DNA of 64,000 nt from Solen grandis (lineage: Eukaryota > Mollusca > Bivalvia > Adapedonta > Solenidae): positions 620,001 to 684,000 of the forward strand of contig CM037779.1 of the NCBI GenBank assembly GCA_021229015.1, in the 5' to 3' direction. The notes under the pieces were generated by a model that did no database searches, was not told the origin of the DNA, and was given only the letters and a program-made list of their open reading frames with translations. This document shows, piece by piece, positions 47,140 through 61,300 of this stretch; the stretch's first letter is position 1, and each line of letters begins with the position of its first letter. The position numbers were made by a program, and so were the translations under genes.

Positions 47140-47555
47140 CTACTCAAAATTTGCTAAGGATCACTTAGTAAAATCCATTTACTTGTGTATTTGATATATT
47201 TGTTTTTGACGATCACCATTTCATTATCCCAAAGCAAGTGGGGAGTTTGTAGTCCGGTTCCGTTCCGCTTTACAGAATTGATGAATAACCACATGCATAT
47301 TCATTAAGACAGTACCATCACCGGAACTGCGACATTCACCTTCATGTGACGTCATGGTAACCTTTTCATTAATCATTAAATGCGCCGTAGAAATGATGCG
47401 GGAGTATGAATCACCATCTGTAATAGCTCTTAGCTGGTTTAATTGGTTATTTTAGGCAATAAATTTCATAATTTGATTGTTTAATCGTTATATTAAATTA
47501 TTCGGTGTTCCGTTATGCAATGAACAATAAGTGGTCCCTAGTAAATTTTGAGTAG
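47140..47555. mobile_element. Tc1/mariner-type MITE
   Basis: About 29-bp imperfect inverted ends (CTACTCAAAATTTGCTAAGG ... and the reverse of CCCTAGTAAATTTTGAGTAG) are flanked by TA on both sides. The 416-bp body has no transposase frame. CTACTCAAAA-type ends followed by GGATCACTT are typical of Tc1/mariner elements. Confidence 0.75.
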
Positions 47556-47869
47556 TATATTAAACTTTAACCCATTAATCGGTACGTGAAGTCAAATACA
47601 AAGGCTAGTTGGGTATATTTGTTATTAGTTTATTAAGTGTGGTTTGCTGTATTTTTTGTTTGACTACATAAAAAAAAAAAAAATGTACTGTCAGAAAAGG
47701 TAGAAACGCCCCTCCGTGTAAAAGTGAAGATTTTGGGACATGTATCAATTTATTTATTACTTAGATAAACTTACACAGACAGTAAAGTTTAAATTAAATA
47801 TCTAAAAAAAAAAAAACGGGTGAATTTGGTGTAACTATTCATAAATTGTTTAAACTTTAGTGCCCAAGT

Positions 47870-48215
47870 ATGACCGTGACGTCACTTCTTCCTGACAAAG
47901 ACTCAACCCTGACAACCAGTCTTAAAACTGTCTCATATGCCGAGTGCAGCGAATGAAAGCTATTGTAGATACCAATCGGGAGGTTGTGGGTTCGATCCCT
48001 GGCTGCTACATACAAAAGTCGTAAAAAAATCCATTGCTTGGGGCTTAGCATATATACAAGGTCATTTCCAAGACTGGTTGGCCTGGTGTCAGGTGTGGTG
48101 TTAGGGTGTGGCATCATGCCACGTGTCTGCAGTGCGGCAGCGCTATGTCCGTCTTAAGTAGACATAGTTTCAAAATGACTGAAGTACTGTCGATGGGACG
48201 TTAAACCCAACACGC
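47870..48215 (+). mobile_element. tRNA-headed SINE-like copy
   Basis: B-box-like GTTGTGGGTTCGATCCCTG, then TACAAAAGTCGTAAAAAAAT, GCATCATGCCACGTGTCTGC and the tail CGATGGGACGTTAAACCCAA. Confidence 0.6.
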
Positions 48216-48219
48216 GAAC

Positions 48220-51200
48220 AACGTAGACGCGAACAAACGTCATTTCAAAGACTGGTCCTGTTGTGGCTAGATGACATGCACACGAAGCGGACGCTATAGT
48301 CAGCATCCTTGGAGGAGACCTGCTTAAATTGACAAAACTCTGGACACATTGAGAAAGGAGAAAAATAAAGAGAAGACAAGTAAGTCCGTGTATACTCTGT
48401 TTATAGTTCTGTATTGGTTACAACAGTGCACGTGTATGCTACACGTAGAAGACATGTGTACAGACGTTCTCTAGGGACAAGAATCCACCGCTGGGAGCCA
48501 GAAATCTTGCCCTGTATTTTCCACAGAATCCCGCTATCTTCTGCGACAATGGCTGACTGTCTAGTCACATGACATAATGCCTGCTTGGCAAACAAGGCTG
48601 CCAAACCAATGCTTGATGTACTGATTTCTTACAACCTGTTTTAATCCCTCTCTACAGTTCCTGGTTTGGACCAGTACTTTGCAAAAGAGAAGATCGTAAA
48701 GACTCAAACAAATTTTTTAACCCACAACAATCGGAAACAAAGCCATGTACACTACCTCTGGACCGGGGCAGTTCATTGTAATAGAAATTTCTACTGACGA
48801 GAGTCTGGAAATTGAAAGCTTTAACAGGTTGGTTGTTGTGTACAAGTTTGTACTGTACATTTAAACCTGCTTCTAGTGGCCAGTCATGGAAGCAGCAGGC
48901 AGCGGCTGTTTGGTGCAGGTGACCGATAATGGAGGTCAGCTGGTTGTAATCTTAATGCTGTGTGCTTAACACAGGCTGGCTGCTATATACAGGTTAAACA
49001 GTAATGATAATATTTCTTTCATTAAAAGATTAACGTCCACATTTCTGTCCTGACTCCATGTTCTCAAACAATAAAATGTACAATATATTATGACCTTCAT
49101 GCTCAAATCAAGACACGGCCATTGAAGTCAATACAGATATGAGTACGATATATGGGTTTAAGCCCGAGATCATACTAAAGTAGTTTCGAGAAATTTGAGC
49201 CTGCACTACCAGTTAATAGATCTGTCCACTGCACACTCCAATAACTATAATACAAAATTAAACATAGCATGACTTAACCTCGCGACTCCAGATCTAAAAT
49301 GTGCCATACAATGACAAGTGGTCCAATTCATCTATATTTGGACCTTAAGTACAGCATTTTAAGGAATCAATCCATACTGTACACGTTGAAAATTTTGAAA
49401 TATAATTATATCATCTTCATATTTATTTATACTGAGCTATACTAAACTATGAATTTTAAACTATAATAATTAGACTCTATACTCTGAATACTGAGTGTAA
49501 TATAATTTTTGGAACCATATAAATGTCATACAAGTAAAACATAGTATATAAAATCTAATCAACCCGTAACATAGACTCACTAGCATTCAGTGGGGAAATT
49601 TGATTGACTAATATATATGGTGGACTACAGCGAAGAAAGATTAATATAATCCTAGATAAATTAACAAGGATACATAAAAATGTTGAGCTAAGACATGAAA
49701 CATAGAATTAGAAATAACTTTTTATCACATAAGTAAGAATCATGAGACTTTTTTTTTTATTTTAAAGAACTGTAAAATATCAGAAATATATATCATTATA
49801 AATATATCTTATAAATATGTGTTATACATATTTATTCTATATCCAATTTTCTCTGCCAATCAACGGAGTGCATTTGTACCATGTGACTGTCCAAAAGATT
49901 TCATTTTTGGACAGTACCCTGTCCACATATATATTATGTTTTTGGAAAACAGTCACACTATTTTACATAACATAAAAGTCATGGATAAGAAACTTCACTG
50001 GTGAAGAATAACATCACTGGATACTTTAAATACCTTTAAGCATTTTATTAAGAAATAAAAATCTTTGTTGTTTAATTATAAAGCAAAAATATGTAATAAA
50101 AGCTATAATATAAGTGTGTATTTTTAGTCTATTTAACCCTAAATAATATATATTGGATATAGAATAATAAGTTCATTTTACACTGAAATGTCTAATGATG
50201 CATGCCCTGATTACAAAACCATACTGGACTTCCCTAACAGTTTTGCAATCTGGGAACTTGTCCAACTTTATATTAATGATGGACACTTCTGTGTAAAATA
50301 ACATAAATAACATACATTATCATAAACGTATGATATATATATAATGTATATATCTGATAGATATATTTGAATTTATTTCTGTTATTCTAAAAGCTATATA
50401 CCTTCAGATACATGCTGGATTTCATAAACACAAACACAGCAGTTTGAAAGATTGACTGTTTAAGCCAGAGATGGTAGAAAACTTGTATACATTATGAAAC
50501 AACCATTGCATAAAGTTCTTTACATAAAACCAATTTCACATAATACGAATTTCCCCAATATATCTATATTTTGACATCAACCATTTACAGATATTTACAA
50601 TTTCACTGATTTTATGAAAAAGAAAACAGCAAAAAACAAACCATTAATATCAAGATGTTAGACTATCAATATTTACACCATCGTCAAAAAAAATCATGAG
50701 CATCTCATTCCATTACTCCTCACATATCAAATGTTGGAATATTAGTTTACATTTGCTCAGTATTGATCTCCTGAGCATTACAATTCATTGCCCCATGATA
50801 TAACGGGAATTCTCAATAGAAACTGCCAACCTAACAATCACCTATTTTGGTTAACCTAGCTGCAACAACTTTAAAATAGAAAATTTTTGTGAATTTATCA
50901 TACGTTTTTATGTACAATATCTTAGTGATTTAGATTTTACATATCTCAACTACAAAGTACACGTTTGTTTAAACAACATTTTGATTGGTCACCCTATGTC
51001 CAATTAATATCTTTAAAATGATGAAGTTCTAGCCTGTTATCCCATGGCAGTCTTGGGCATCAGATGATGAATTTGCACTTATAAACAGTAATCCTTTTTG
51101 ATAAAGTCTAAATTCATATATAAAAAAATATTTTCATATGCACATAATCTTAAACTCAATAATGTACAAGTACAAAATTCATATGCCTTTTTTTTAAAAA

Positions 51201-51530
51201 TACTTTATAACATGTTTTTTAGAAAAAATAACAATAACTCCCTCTATGTCCAATCCAAAAATATAATAACATAATAGACATTCTCACTACTAAAACACAA
51301 CTCTGATATACACATGTAGTTTATACATGTATGTTGCATAATATTAACTAATTCCAATACTTAATAGCAAATTACCTGAATTTCAAACATTTCCATAAGG
51401 AGGAAACAAAATAGGTATTGACAAAACTAATAAATAAAGTACATATTAAGTATGAAATAAAACATACCCAAGGCAAAAGACCAAAATATTTGGTCCCAAA
51501 TAAAACTTATATAGCCACAGCACAGTCTAC
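48220..51530. other. Stretch without recognised genes
   Basis: Strongly AT-rich. A 67-codon minus-strand frame at 48401-48604 has no recognisable family. The reverse SINE tail at 48655-48700 (TTTGGACCAGTACTTTGCA) is the only element seen. Confidence 0.5.
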
Positions 51531-51534
51531 TTAA

Positions 51535-51768
51535 CCCTTTCCCTCATATATACTCATTTTGACGCCCTCAGTAGGTATCATATAAAGCCTGATCTGCAGA
51601 AAACCACAGTTAAACCTTACCAAATTTATTTGCAAAATCCTCATTTCCAGACCACTGAGGAGCAGCGAACAGCATAAAACCTGATCAGCCTGCGAGTTAC
51701 TCGCAGGCTGATCTGGTTTTATGCTGTTCGCATAGGTCTTTTCATGGTATCCTCTATATGGGAAAGGG
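51535..51768 (-). mobile_element. piggyBac-like MITE, 234 bp
   Basis: Bounded by TTAA on both sides (51531-51534 and 51769-51772). The ends are CCCTTTCCCTCATATA and TATATGGGAAAGGG. The core is a long palindrome (CCTGATCAGCCTGCGAGTTA / CTCGCAGGCTGATC). The TTAA duplication and CCC-starting ends are the mark of the piggyBac superfamily; there is no coding sequence. Confidence 0.85.
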
Positions 51769-51774
51769 TTAATA

Positions 51775-53600
51775 GAATTCCTGACATCCTGAAATTCAGG
51801 TTGTAAATCTACCACTGATCAAGGTCAGCAATATGCATAGAATTGCTTTGTGAGCACAATTATTAATATATATATATTGTATGATTACAAAAGACATGAT
51901 TATATCAAAAAGAGCAAAACCCAGTGTATTTACAGAAAGAAAATAATAATAATATTCATTTTAATAAATATGACCACTTTTATCATAGATTATCCTTTTT
52001 TTTTTTCTGTAAAATATATATACTGTACAATTACCAAACATAGAATGACATGAAGTATCAATAAAAGTATATAGATTTTGATAGGAGGAAAAAATACTTA
52101 TTGCAATAAAAATGCCTATTGTAAAAAGTTGTATACTTGATATTCAACTCTATTAAATTTCCGTACACTACACTTGTGAGTCAAATATTTGTGAATTGGC
52201 TTTCAGCAATATAAAAAAGATTAACAGAAATCATGATATTAATTTTTTTTTTAATTGGTAACTATTCTGTAACAGGATGTCTTTTAATTGTCTAATATCA
52301 ACTGCTTGAGATGATTTACAAAAAGTGCAGATGACAATGGTTACTTCCCCTTACAAAAGTAGATAGTGTACAAGGGAGATCACTGGGGAGGAGTCAATTC
52401 TGATTCAGTTCCTACAGACTTTGCACAACACCATGGCCAAGCCTTCAAAATATTTTGAAAAATAATATCTTTGATTATACAATGCATGGTTATTGCAATA
52501 TATGTAATATCTTACAAACTGTAAAATTTTATATAAAACTGTACCATGTTTATTGTCTAGATCAAATATGTACAAGACATGTGTAAGTGGCATGTGTCTT
52601 TAGCAAACAGAGGTGGCTGAAAATAAGACGGAACAATTCTGGGATCCAAGAACATATCACAGACATAACTAGGCAGTGTAATACTTGCATAAATCTGGAT
52701 ATATTGCATTTATGATTTTAACTGCTGCAATTTCAACTTTTTCTTTAGAAATGATGCCTTGTCATCAGTCATTTGGATGAAGTTCATTTTGTATTATAAA
52801 CATTTCATTTGAACATGTAGAAATCAATAGTCAATTTCTCACAGAAATAAGTTTTATAAACAAAATTATATGAATTAAAACTTTAAACAAAAACATTGGA
52901 TTCCCTGTCTTATAGAGTAGTATCTAATAATACAGATTAGCTTCATTACAACACTATATTTGAGGTCAAAGTATAGAAACTGCATTTTATTGGCCTATAT
53001 CAGGTGAAAATAAACAATCTTATCAACCAAACAAAACTACAAAATAAACACTTGGGTTCCAGTGTAGGGCTGCATTATAATCATGTTGTATTATAATAGA
53101 GTATATTATTATGTATCTACAGGGTAATTAATCTGTTTCTCAATGATAACAAAAGAATTAGATGAAATAAATTATTTCAAATCTAGAAATAAAGACTCAG
53201 GTCCAATGAAAACTTAAGTGTATTGACATATACTGAGTAGGTATTGCATTAATTTACAAAAATGCATTAAATTAAGAAAAAAAATACTTAAGAAGATAGT
53301 ACCAGTATGAAGGTGAAGGTCAACAAACTTAAGTGAAATACTGGTGTCATACTCAAAAGAAAATCAAATTTATACCTCTTAAACATATCAACTCATTTTT
53401 GTCTCATTTTGGATTTAGGATGAACTAGAGCTATCACTGAAGGTGATTAATACCCACGCAAAATACTTTAATGCAGGAGAAGCCAGACTTCAGGCAGAGC
53501 ATAGATAAGAACCTGTATACATAGTATATTGGTTGTGATAGTAATAAGTAAGTAAAGTTTTTTTTTAAAGTTGATAGAGAGTCAATAATGGTTGTTTGTC
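51775..53600. other. Stretch without recognised genes
   Basis: AT-rich, no supported exon on either strand. The C-terminal XDH exon was searched for here by eye and not found. Confidence 0.5.
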
Positions 53601-53609
53601 ACAGTAGTT

Positions 53610-54475
53610 TAAAAATATAAGGTTACAGTTCTTGGACACTGCACTTCTCCTAGTCACCATCTGTTTACATTTTAAGTTTCAAGTATATACCATGTATAAT
53701 ATTCGAGTTATGTTCAGGACAAGAAAAACAAGGAAAAGTAACAAAGGGAAATAACTCTGTTATTACTCTAGATAGCGTTATGGTTCTTGTGCACTGCACT
53801 TCCTCATATTGTGGTTGACCATTTATGAAATTGTTTGGAAATCCAACCAGTAGTTTACAAGTTATACTCTGGACAAGGAAAAGTAACAAAGTGCAATAAC
53901 TCTGTAAGCTTGACCATTGTATGAAATTGTTTTGAAATCCAATCAGTACTTTACAAGTTATACTCCGGACAAGGAAAAAATACAAAGGGCAATAACTCTG
54001 TAATTCCTATAGATAGAGTTATGGTTCTTGTGCACTGCACTTCCTCTCATTGTGCTTGACCATTGTATGAAATTGTTTTGAAATCCAATCAGTACTTTAC
54101 AAGTTATACTCCGGACAAGGAAAAAATACAAAGGGCAATAACTCTGTAATTACTCTAGATAGAGTTATGGTTCTTGTGCACTGCACTTCCTCTATTGTGC
54201 TTGACCATTGTATGAAATTGTTTTGAAATCCAATCAGTACTTTACAAGTTTTACTCCGGACAAGGAAAAAAACAAAGGGCAATAACTCTGTTGGTTCTTG
54301 TGCACTGCACTTCCTCTCCATGTGCTTGATCATTGCATGAAGTTGTATTGAATTCCAACTTGAGGTTTTCAAGTTATGCTCCGGACAAGGAAAATGCAAC
54401 GGACCGCTGGACCGACCGACCAACCGACCACCGGGTGACTCCTATATACCCCCCCAAACTTTGTTTCGGGGGTAT
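53610..54475. repeat. Dispersed repeat, about 125-bp internal units
   Basis: Units share GTTCTTGTGCACTGCACTTC, GAAATTGTTTTGAAATCCAA and TACTCCGGACAAGGAAAA. The end is GGACCGACCGACCAACCG, then TATACCCCCCCAAACT and a GGGGGTATAA inverted match. Same family as 40060-40720. Confidence 0.75.
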
Positions 54476-54479
54476 AAAT

Positions 54480-57170
54480 ATTGTATGTGCAGGGAAAATA
54501 GCTGTAACTTTTGAGATGGATAATTTAGAACTGGTAATATTTGAGATCCTTTGTTATGACCCTGACCTTAGCCAACAGACCCGGAGTGATCCTGAGACTT
54601 GGAACAATGAACCAGCCAACCATGAAGACAAATCATAAGCCATTGACCTTTGACCTTGAGGTTTGCAAAACTTTTTGTTATAAGACACACCTCCATCTTA
54701 CCTGTTGTTGAAAACTTTTCTATCAAATATGGGTGACAATTGAGTGAGACATGTTTTGTACTGCTGCTTATATGTATCAATATATTCACTTGTTGCTATG
54801 ATACAAAATTTAAATGAAATGTAGGTCAACATAATAAAGTTGTAACTTTAAAACTAAACAAATGATTGCTGCGCATATTATACTATCTGATTATGGACGA
54901 ACATTGAATAAGACTTTCATATATAAAATCACTGCAAAAACAACAAATATGAAAAAAAAATACATTAACTACACAGTGTGAATAATATAGAATTCCCTGA
55001 ATGAACTCTGAATATGAAATGTTTGAATAGCTGCATGTAGTATCCTAGTGCTGCATAACAAACTGATTACATTTGGATTACACTGCTGGGATTCTTATTT
55101 TTGCTGCATCCCTATGATGTATAAACAGCAAATATACTGCGCCTCATCCTGAATGATGTGGAAATGCTGGGATTACATTGGAAAACAGAGACACATATAT
55201 ATTCCGGTTCTGACAAAAAGCAAGGCTGGTAGCCGTAGCATATACTGTGAAATCATTAATTTTCATTGACATTAGATTTCATTGAAACTATAATCAAGTC
55301 AATTTTGTTGGTACATATATTTGTGAATTATGTTCTAGAAAATGTGAGGTCTAGTGAGTAGTGAATTAATAGTTTTTGTGGGGATCAATTTTAGTGGATA
55401 TAACTGTCCCCCAAAATTAAGGAAAATTAGTCCTCAAGAAAATTAATGATTCTACAACAGGAAACAAAGAAAAGTACATGTACTTTCAAATCACAAAATC
55501 AAACAGCATCACCATTCCCACTGGGGGTACAGCTTGCTGATTTTCCAATTTGGATATCCTGCATTGAGAAAGTCCCTTCATGGAAGACTTTGTTGAGGGA
55601 GGGGGATTGAAAATCCCTTTTCAGAATATAAATGGAATGCTGAGCGAGACTTGAGCATGTTTAAGCTTTTCTATGCATTAACTGTGTCATATAGTAAACA
55701 AACATCTGATAAATAAATCAAGGAATTGTTAACTATGGTGTAATACACAGTGTAGCTCCATTATAATGCTTAAGTCTGGGTCCAAGTCTGTGTATTGCAT
55801 TATATTAGACCATGTGATAACTGGAAATAGGCATTGAGGTGGCATTTCAATATATCACAAAATACAGAATAGAGGTCCAATGTTGGGCAGTGTAATATTG
55901 GATTTAGCATTATAATGGAACACATGATACACCGTACTGAAAATGTTTACCAAATGTTTGCACTAGTACTATTGCATTACCATGTTCCTGTAACATTTAC
56001 ACTTGTACAATGATAGATGAAATGGTGAACACAACCTATATCAAATTCAAATTTGTTTTAAAAAACAACAAGCTCCCAAATAAAACCCCAAACTGAAAAC
56101 AAACTCGGGAACCCTCGAAATGAAATCAGACACCTACAGTCCCACAAAAGCTAGCTCTATGTCAAGTAGTACAAGAACAATTTTACCTCAAATACGTCCC
56201 TTCGCCCCCTTTCAAGAATCTTCCTAGATTCCTGGAGATAACATCTTGGACTTCCTAAGGGTGCCACCCTTCTACAACTGTGATTTAAATTAATTGGGGG
56301 GCCAAATGTCCCAGAAAAATCCTATGCCTCGGCTAAAGGGAAAATCAGGACCCTCGTTTGCAAATCGACACTCTCCCAAAAAAAGTCACCCCCCTAAAGC
56401 TAGCTCTATGGCAAGATAGTACAAATGTCATTTTATACCTCTACTACACAATCCTGTTTTATGTGGTTAATGTCCTTGTTATGTCACTATTGCATTATGA
56501 TTGTCATTGTCAGTGTTAAAAGTGATGTACAATACTCAGTTATTCATTATTCCTGCAACACTATTAAAACATATTTTGATTAGAAAACAAAGTGTTAATA
56601 CAGAAAAATTGCAAAGTGTATATTTAAAATGATTCAGTTTTTTCTTAGTGTTTCCAATTTTACCCCCCCACATAGGAAGCATTTTGCATCGGCGAAGTCT
56701 GTATCATTATATTTATATTTTAATTGGAAATTAAAAAGTTTTTATGTATAAACTTGCCAGAAAATTGTTTGTCTGTTCGGATTTCTTAAATTATAATGTG
56801 AAATAATTCTTACGAAATTATTGTTCCATTTTTTTATAGGTTTGAACCTCAAACTCGGGAGACAACTATACATGAGTGTGCACTACAAAAAGTGTTTCGG
56901 TTTCTGTGATGTTTGTGTCTATGAAGTGTCATGCTAAGTCCAGGTGAAGGACCTGTAAACATTATTTCAGGCACAAAGCGTACACAGGTAGATTAAAAAA
57001 TCTACCACGCACCAGCTGGAAAATGCAAAATGACCAGCCTGTGATTCAAAGGCATATTGATGTGTAAGTAGTCAGGGAAGATAACCAGTTTGACACAGAG
57101 GCCCCAATTGCAGTTTGTAATTACACAGTGGTGTACATAATATAATATGATGCTAAGCAGTCAGCCAAAT

Positions 57171-57175
<5 letters not shown>
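54480..57175. other. Stretch without recognised genes
   Basis: AT-rich. A short block (AAAGCTAGCTCTATG...AGTACAA) occurs twice, at about 56146-56192 and 56394-56442. A TA microsatellite is at 57178-57204. Confidence 0.5.
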
Positions 57176-57204
<29 letters not shown>

Positions 57205-57960
57205 GGGAGAAAAAACATCATTAAACAGACAAGAGACTGTTTTCTAACACTTTTTACCCAAAAAACAAAAATTTAACCTTTCCCCTAAGACTCATTTTTT
57301 ACACAAATATACCACAAAACCTACCCAAAAAACCACACTAAAAAACCAAAACCAAATTTTATTACAAAACCTCAAAATTTAGAACTAACAGCAACAAAAT
57401 AAAACCATCACCCGATTACTCCCCCATTTTATGCCAACTTTTTTTTTCCCCCCAAGGAAAAAAAAATAACAAAACACCCACAGTATAATTAATACCCAAA
57501 ACCAATCACCACATAAAACAAAACTTTGGGGCTCAATATTTAATCTATAAAAAACTGTATATAATTATTTTAATAATAACAAAAAACTAAAATTTTTTTT
57601 AAAAAACAAAAAAAACAAACCCCCAAACCCCCATCACACAATTTAAAATAATGTATGTAAATTAAATTTTTTCAAAAGACACCCTTTTTGGCCTTCCTTT
57701 TTACAATGCGAAAGCCCACCTTGTAACACCCCTGACGAGTTAAAACAAAAGATAATAGTTTGAGTAATTAAAAAATTTATACCCCCTGAAAAACAAAAAT
57801 CAAAAAATTTTAAAAAAAAAATTTTTAAAAAAAACACAATTTAACCTTCTCCCAAAAGTGATACACTGAACCTTTACTTTAAATTGATGTAAAAAATTTA
57901 TCTCCCTTGTATTTTGAAAAATTTTTAAAATTTTTTTTTTTTCTCTTTAAAAAACTTTCC
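57205..57960. other. G-poor, homopolymer-rich block, probably low-quality consensus
   Basis: The plus strand is nearly free of G over several hundred bases (57281-57400 has one G or so) and full of A, T and C runs. Within it, 57277-57465 is recognisable as a shrunken, G-stripped copy of the 234-bp piggyBac-like MITE (TTAACCTTTCCCC ... ATTTTATGCC ... GGAAAAAAAAATAA). Confidence 0.6.
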
Positions 57961-58378
57961 CCTTTCTTTTTTTTGTAAATTTATGAAATAACTTTTCACA
58001 TTAACATATCTAAATCTACAGGAAAGACATAAATCGACAAGAGCAACAAGATGCAGATGCCAACGCTTGTCAGTTTGGGTTTTCTTTAAAAAGGGGGAGA
58101 CATATTTGGTCAAAATGAATCTAAGAGTTTGGCCCTTGATGAGAGTGTTGCCCTTTTGATAGTAAACAAGTATGTGAAGTTTGATGACAGATGGTTTAAT
58201 ACTTAAGAAGTTATGGCCAAGGTTAAAGCTTTTCACCACAACAACAACACCAGAATAATGACAATACCTTGACTTTTTTGCAGAAAAAAGCAACAACAAC
58301 AGACAAGCTAATGAATTTCTTTAAAAAAAAAATCCATGATTGTTATTCTAAACATACTGTTACCAAGTCAACACTGAC

Positions 58379-61300
58379 CTTGGAAGAGAACACTGCTCTC
58401 TTGTTAACACTGCCTTTGAGCAAAGAAACATTGAATTCCACTGGGACGTCCCCAAATCCTGGAATCTTGTAATTCCCGGGTCCCCGGGTAAACTGGAAGC
58501 CCTTGGAAGATATTTTCTGCTGTTCCATCATCATCAAACCATAACCCTGAAAATCATTACAGTGGTTACTACTACTACTATTATGAAATACAATTTACAC
58601 AGCTTTATAAAGCTTAAATTCTAAAATTTGATTGGATAATAAATTTAAACAAACACCTCAACATAACTGCAATATATTACTTAAATTAGATTCTGGCATA
58701 AACATTTCATGTCAAAAATCAGCAAAAACGTTCAAGCAGATCACAAACAGCCAGAAAGCCACTCCATTTAAAAGAAAAGAATTTATATGGATTTTGAAAT
58801 TATTAATAATGAATTCAAAATTTCTTTCATGGTATAAAAAACCCTTTTTCCATCTAATCATTTTTTATATAATAACTCAAAAAAGGGGGTTTTAAAAGTC
58901 ATATTTAATTTCACAATTCCAATATGAAATCAAGAGATAGGTGCATAATTATCAGAACTGCTTCATTATTCATAAGTAGTTACAATAGTTTTTCACCAAG
59001 CTTTCAAAATGTACAAAGCTTGGATTAGATTAAGCTGAACCTTGCAGTTACTTCCCTTGCAGTACAGTTATCCCTGACACCATGTAATTCACACATACAT
59101 TTGCTATTCAAATAATGAAATGGTCAAAATGACATTTAAAACACTAATATGTATGCTACCATACATTTTGATTATTTGTTTTGATTAATTTGCTATATAA
59201 TAAAATAAATTCTAATGATATCAGAAAAAAAGAGTAAAACAAATATTATACAAGAAAAAAATCTTATACAGCTGTGTTTTTTTTCTACATGGTGGGAGAG
59301 ATTATTTCAACTTGTAAGGAGAGACCACTGTGTAGGAGACTGCACTGACCTGTACAAAAGCGCCCTCTATCTGTCCAATGTCTATAGCAGGGTTGAGACT
59401 GGTCCCCACATCCATCACAATGTCTGTCCTTAGTACCTGAACAAACAGTCAGGAAATTGTCACATCTTAATACATGTAAAAATTTACTATCTATTCAGAG
59501 ATAATATTTTTTTTTTTTTTGTCAAGCTAAAATTTTTCTTAGAAGATTGTCTGTGTATTATGCCCATGGAGTAATGTCCCTTGAATATTATCATTTAACA
59601 GAAATCTAAGTATATACATAAAAATACGATGTACTTAAAATGTCTTGAGCTATGAAGGAATTCCAAATTTTGTTGAAAAAGGAGGTTCCCTAAGCCCGCA
59701 CCCTCACCTGGTGGTCACCCGTGAGACAATCGATCTCCACCTCGGAGCAGGCAACTCCATATGAGAAGTAGTTGAAAGGCATCCCTGAGTTTGTCTTGAA
59801 GTCAAAGCCGATATCCGGGGTTCTGAAACACACACATTGTCAGGTCAGATGATACAGGCATATTTACAACATAGATCAAGTTTCTTGGGATTCTTGTTAC
59901 AGTAAACTAGAGCAGTTAATACCCCACACTCCCACCTACACTGTCTTGAAAATAAGAAAAATAAAAATGAGAGCTTGTAAAGTTTGACAGATGTTGGATT
60001 CCAATATATCGATCGCACTTCCGTTTGTGAGGTGGAGGTTTGATAATACTCGATGTGATAAAGAGACAATGACATGAGTATAATTATCTAATACTTCAGC
60101 AGGAAAATATACTCTATCATTCTTTATTCATTTTAAATAAGATATTTAAGTAAATGTATTTCAACTGTCTTTATTTGTATAAATACTGAATTTAACCCTT
60201 TCCCTCATAGAGGACACCATTAAAAGACCTATGCGAACAGCATAAAACCAGATCAGCCTGCAAGTAACTCGCAGGCTGATCAGGTTTTATGCTGTTCGCT
60301 GCTCCTCAGTGGTCTGGAAATGAGGATTTTGTAATTAAATTTGGTAAGGTTTAACTGTGGTTTTCTGCAGATCAGGCTTTATCTGATACCTATTGAATGC
60401 GTCAAAATGAGTCTATATGAGGGAAAGGGTTAATAGAAAAAAAACAAAAACATTTATTTATTACTTTATTTACAAAGATTTTAGCAATTCCTACTGTATA
60501 ATCTTTGATTTTCGTAAGGGACAAATTTTCGATTTCATGGAGGGCATTATCCGAGAACATTAATCCACATGAAAACTGTACATTCAGTAGACCTCACATT
60601 TTCTAGGACATGAATCCATGAATATATGTACCCACGAAACTGTTGTGACTACGGACTCCAAGATATTTAATGTCAACAAAATATATTAATTTTACAGTAT
60701 TTAGCTAACTTGTTAGGCAGGAGGACATTAATTTTGTATAAAACAATTATCATGTTAACAAGGAGGTGTGTGTTGAAGTGTTACCTGTAGAAGCCCGAGG
60801 CTGAGAGCCCAATCCTTTGGAAGTAGGCAGTATTGATCCAGTCTTCCCATGAGCCCTTTGGGTTCTCCCGCATCACGGGCTCTAGTCGCTCCATCAGTTT
60901 TTCACATGCATTCTGTACATAAATTTATTCAATAACTCTGAGTTTCATATTTTATATTCACAATCTTATTAGATTACAGTCAAACCTTATTTTTCTTGAG
61001 CAGTCAGAGACAGAATAGAAGAAGATGACTGCTTAGCTCCCACTTATACAAATCCCTTTCACCGTTTCAATTGTTCCTGGTTTGGACCAGTATTTTGCAC
61101 CTGGGAAAGATATCAAACTTTCTTGCCTCCAATGGATTCAAACTCTTGGAATCCATGGTTATGTGCACTAACTACGAACCACAGAACCCTTCTGCTATAT
61201 GCACAAATGTCATGCATATTATGAAATATTCTGTGTATAATCTTTTAAAAGGTGCAGAATCTATAAAAAAATCTATATATAATCTATAAGGATGTAACAC

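Noticed and set aside
48401..48604. 67-codon minus-strand frame
   Set aside because: No family resemblance and no neighbouring exon found.
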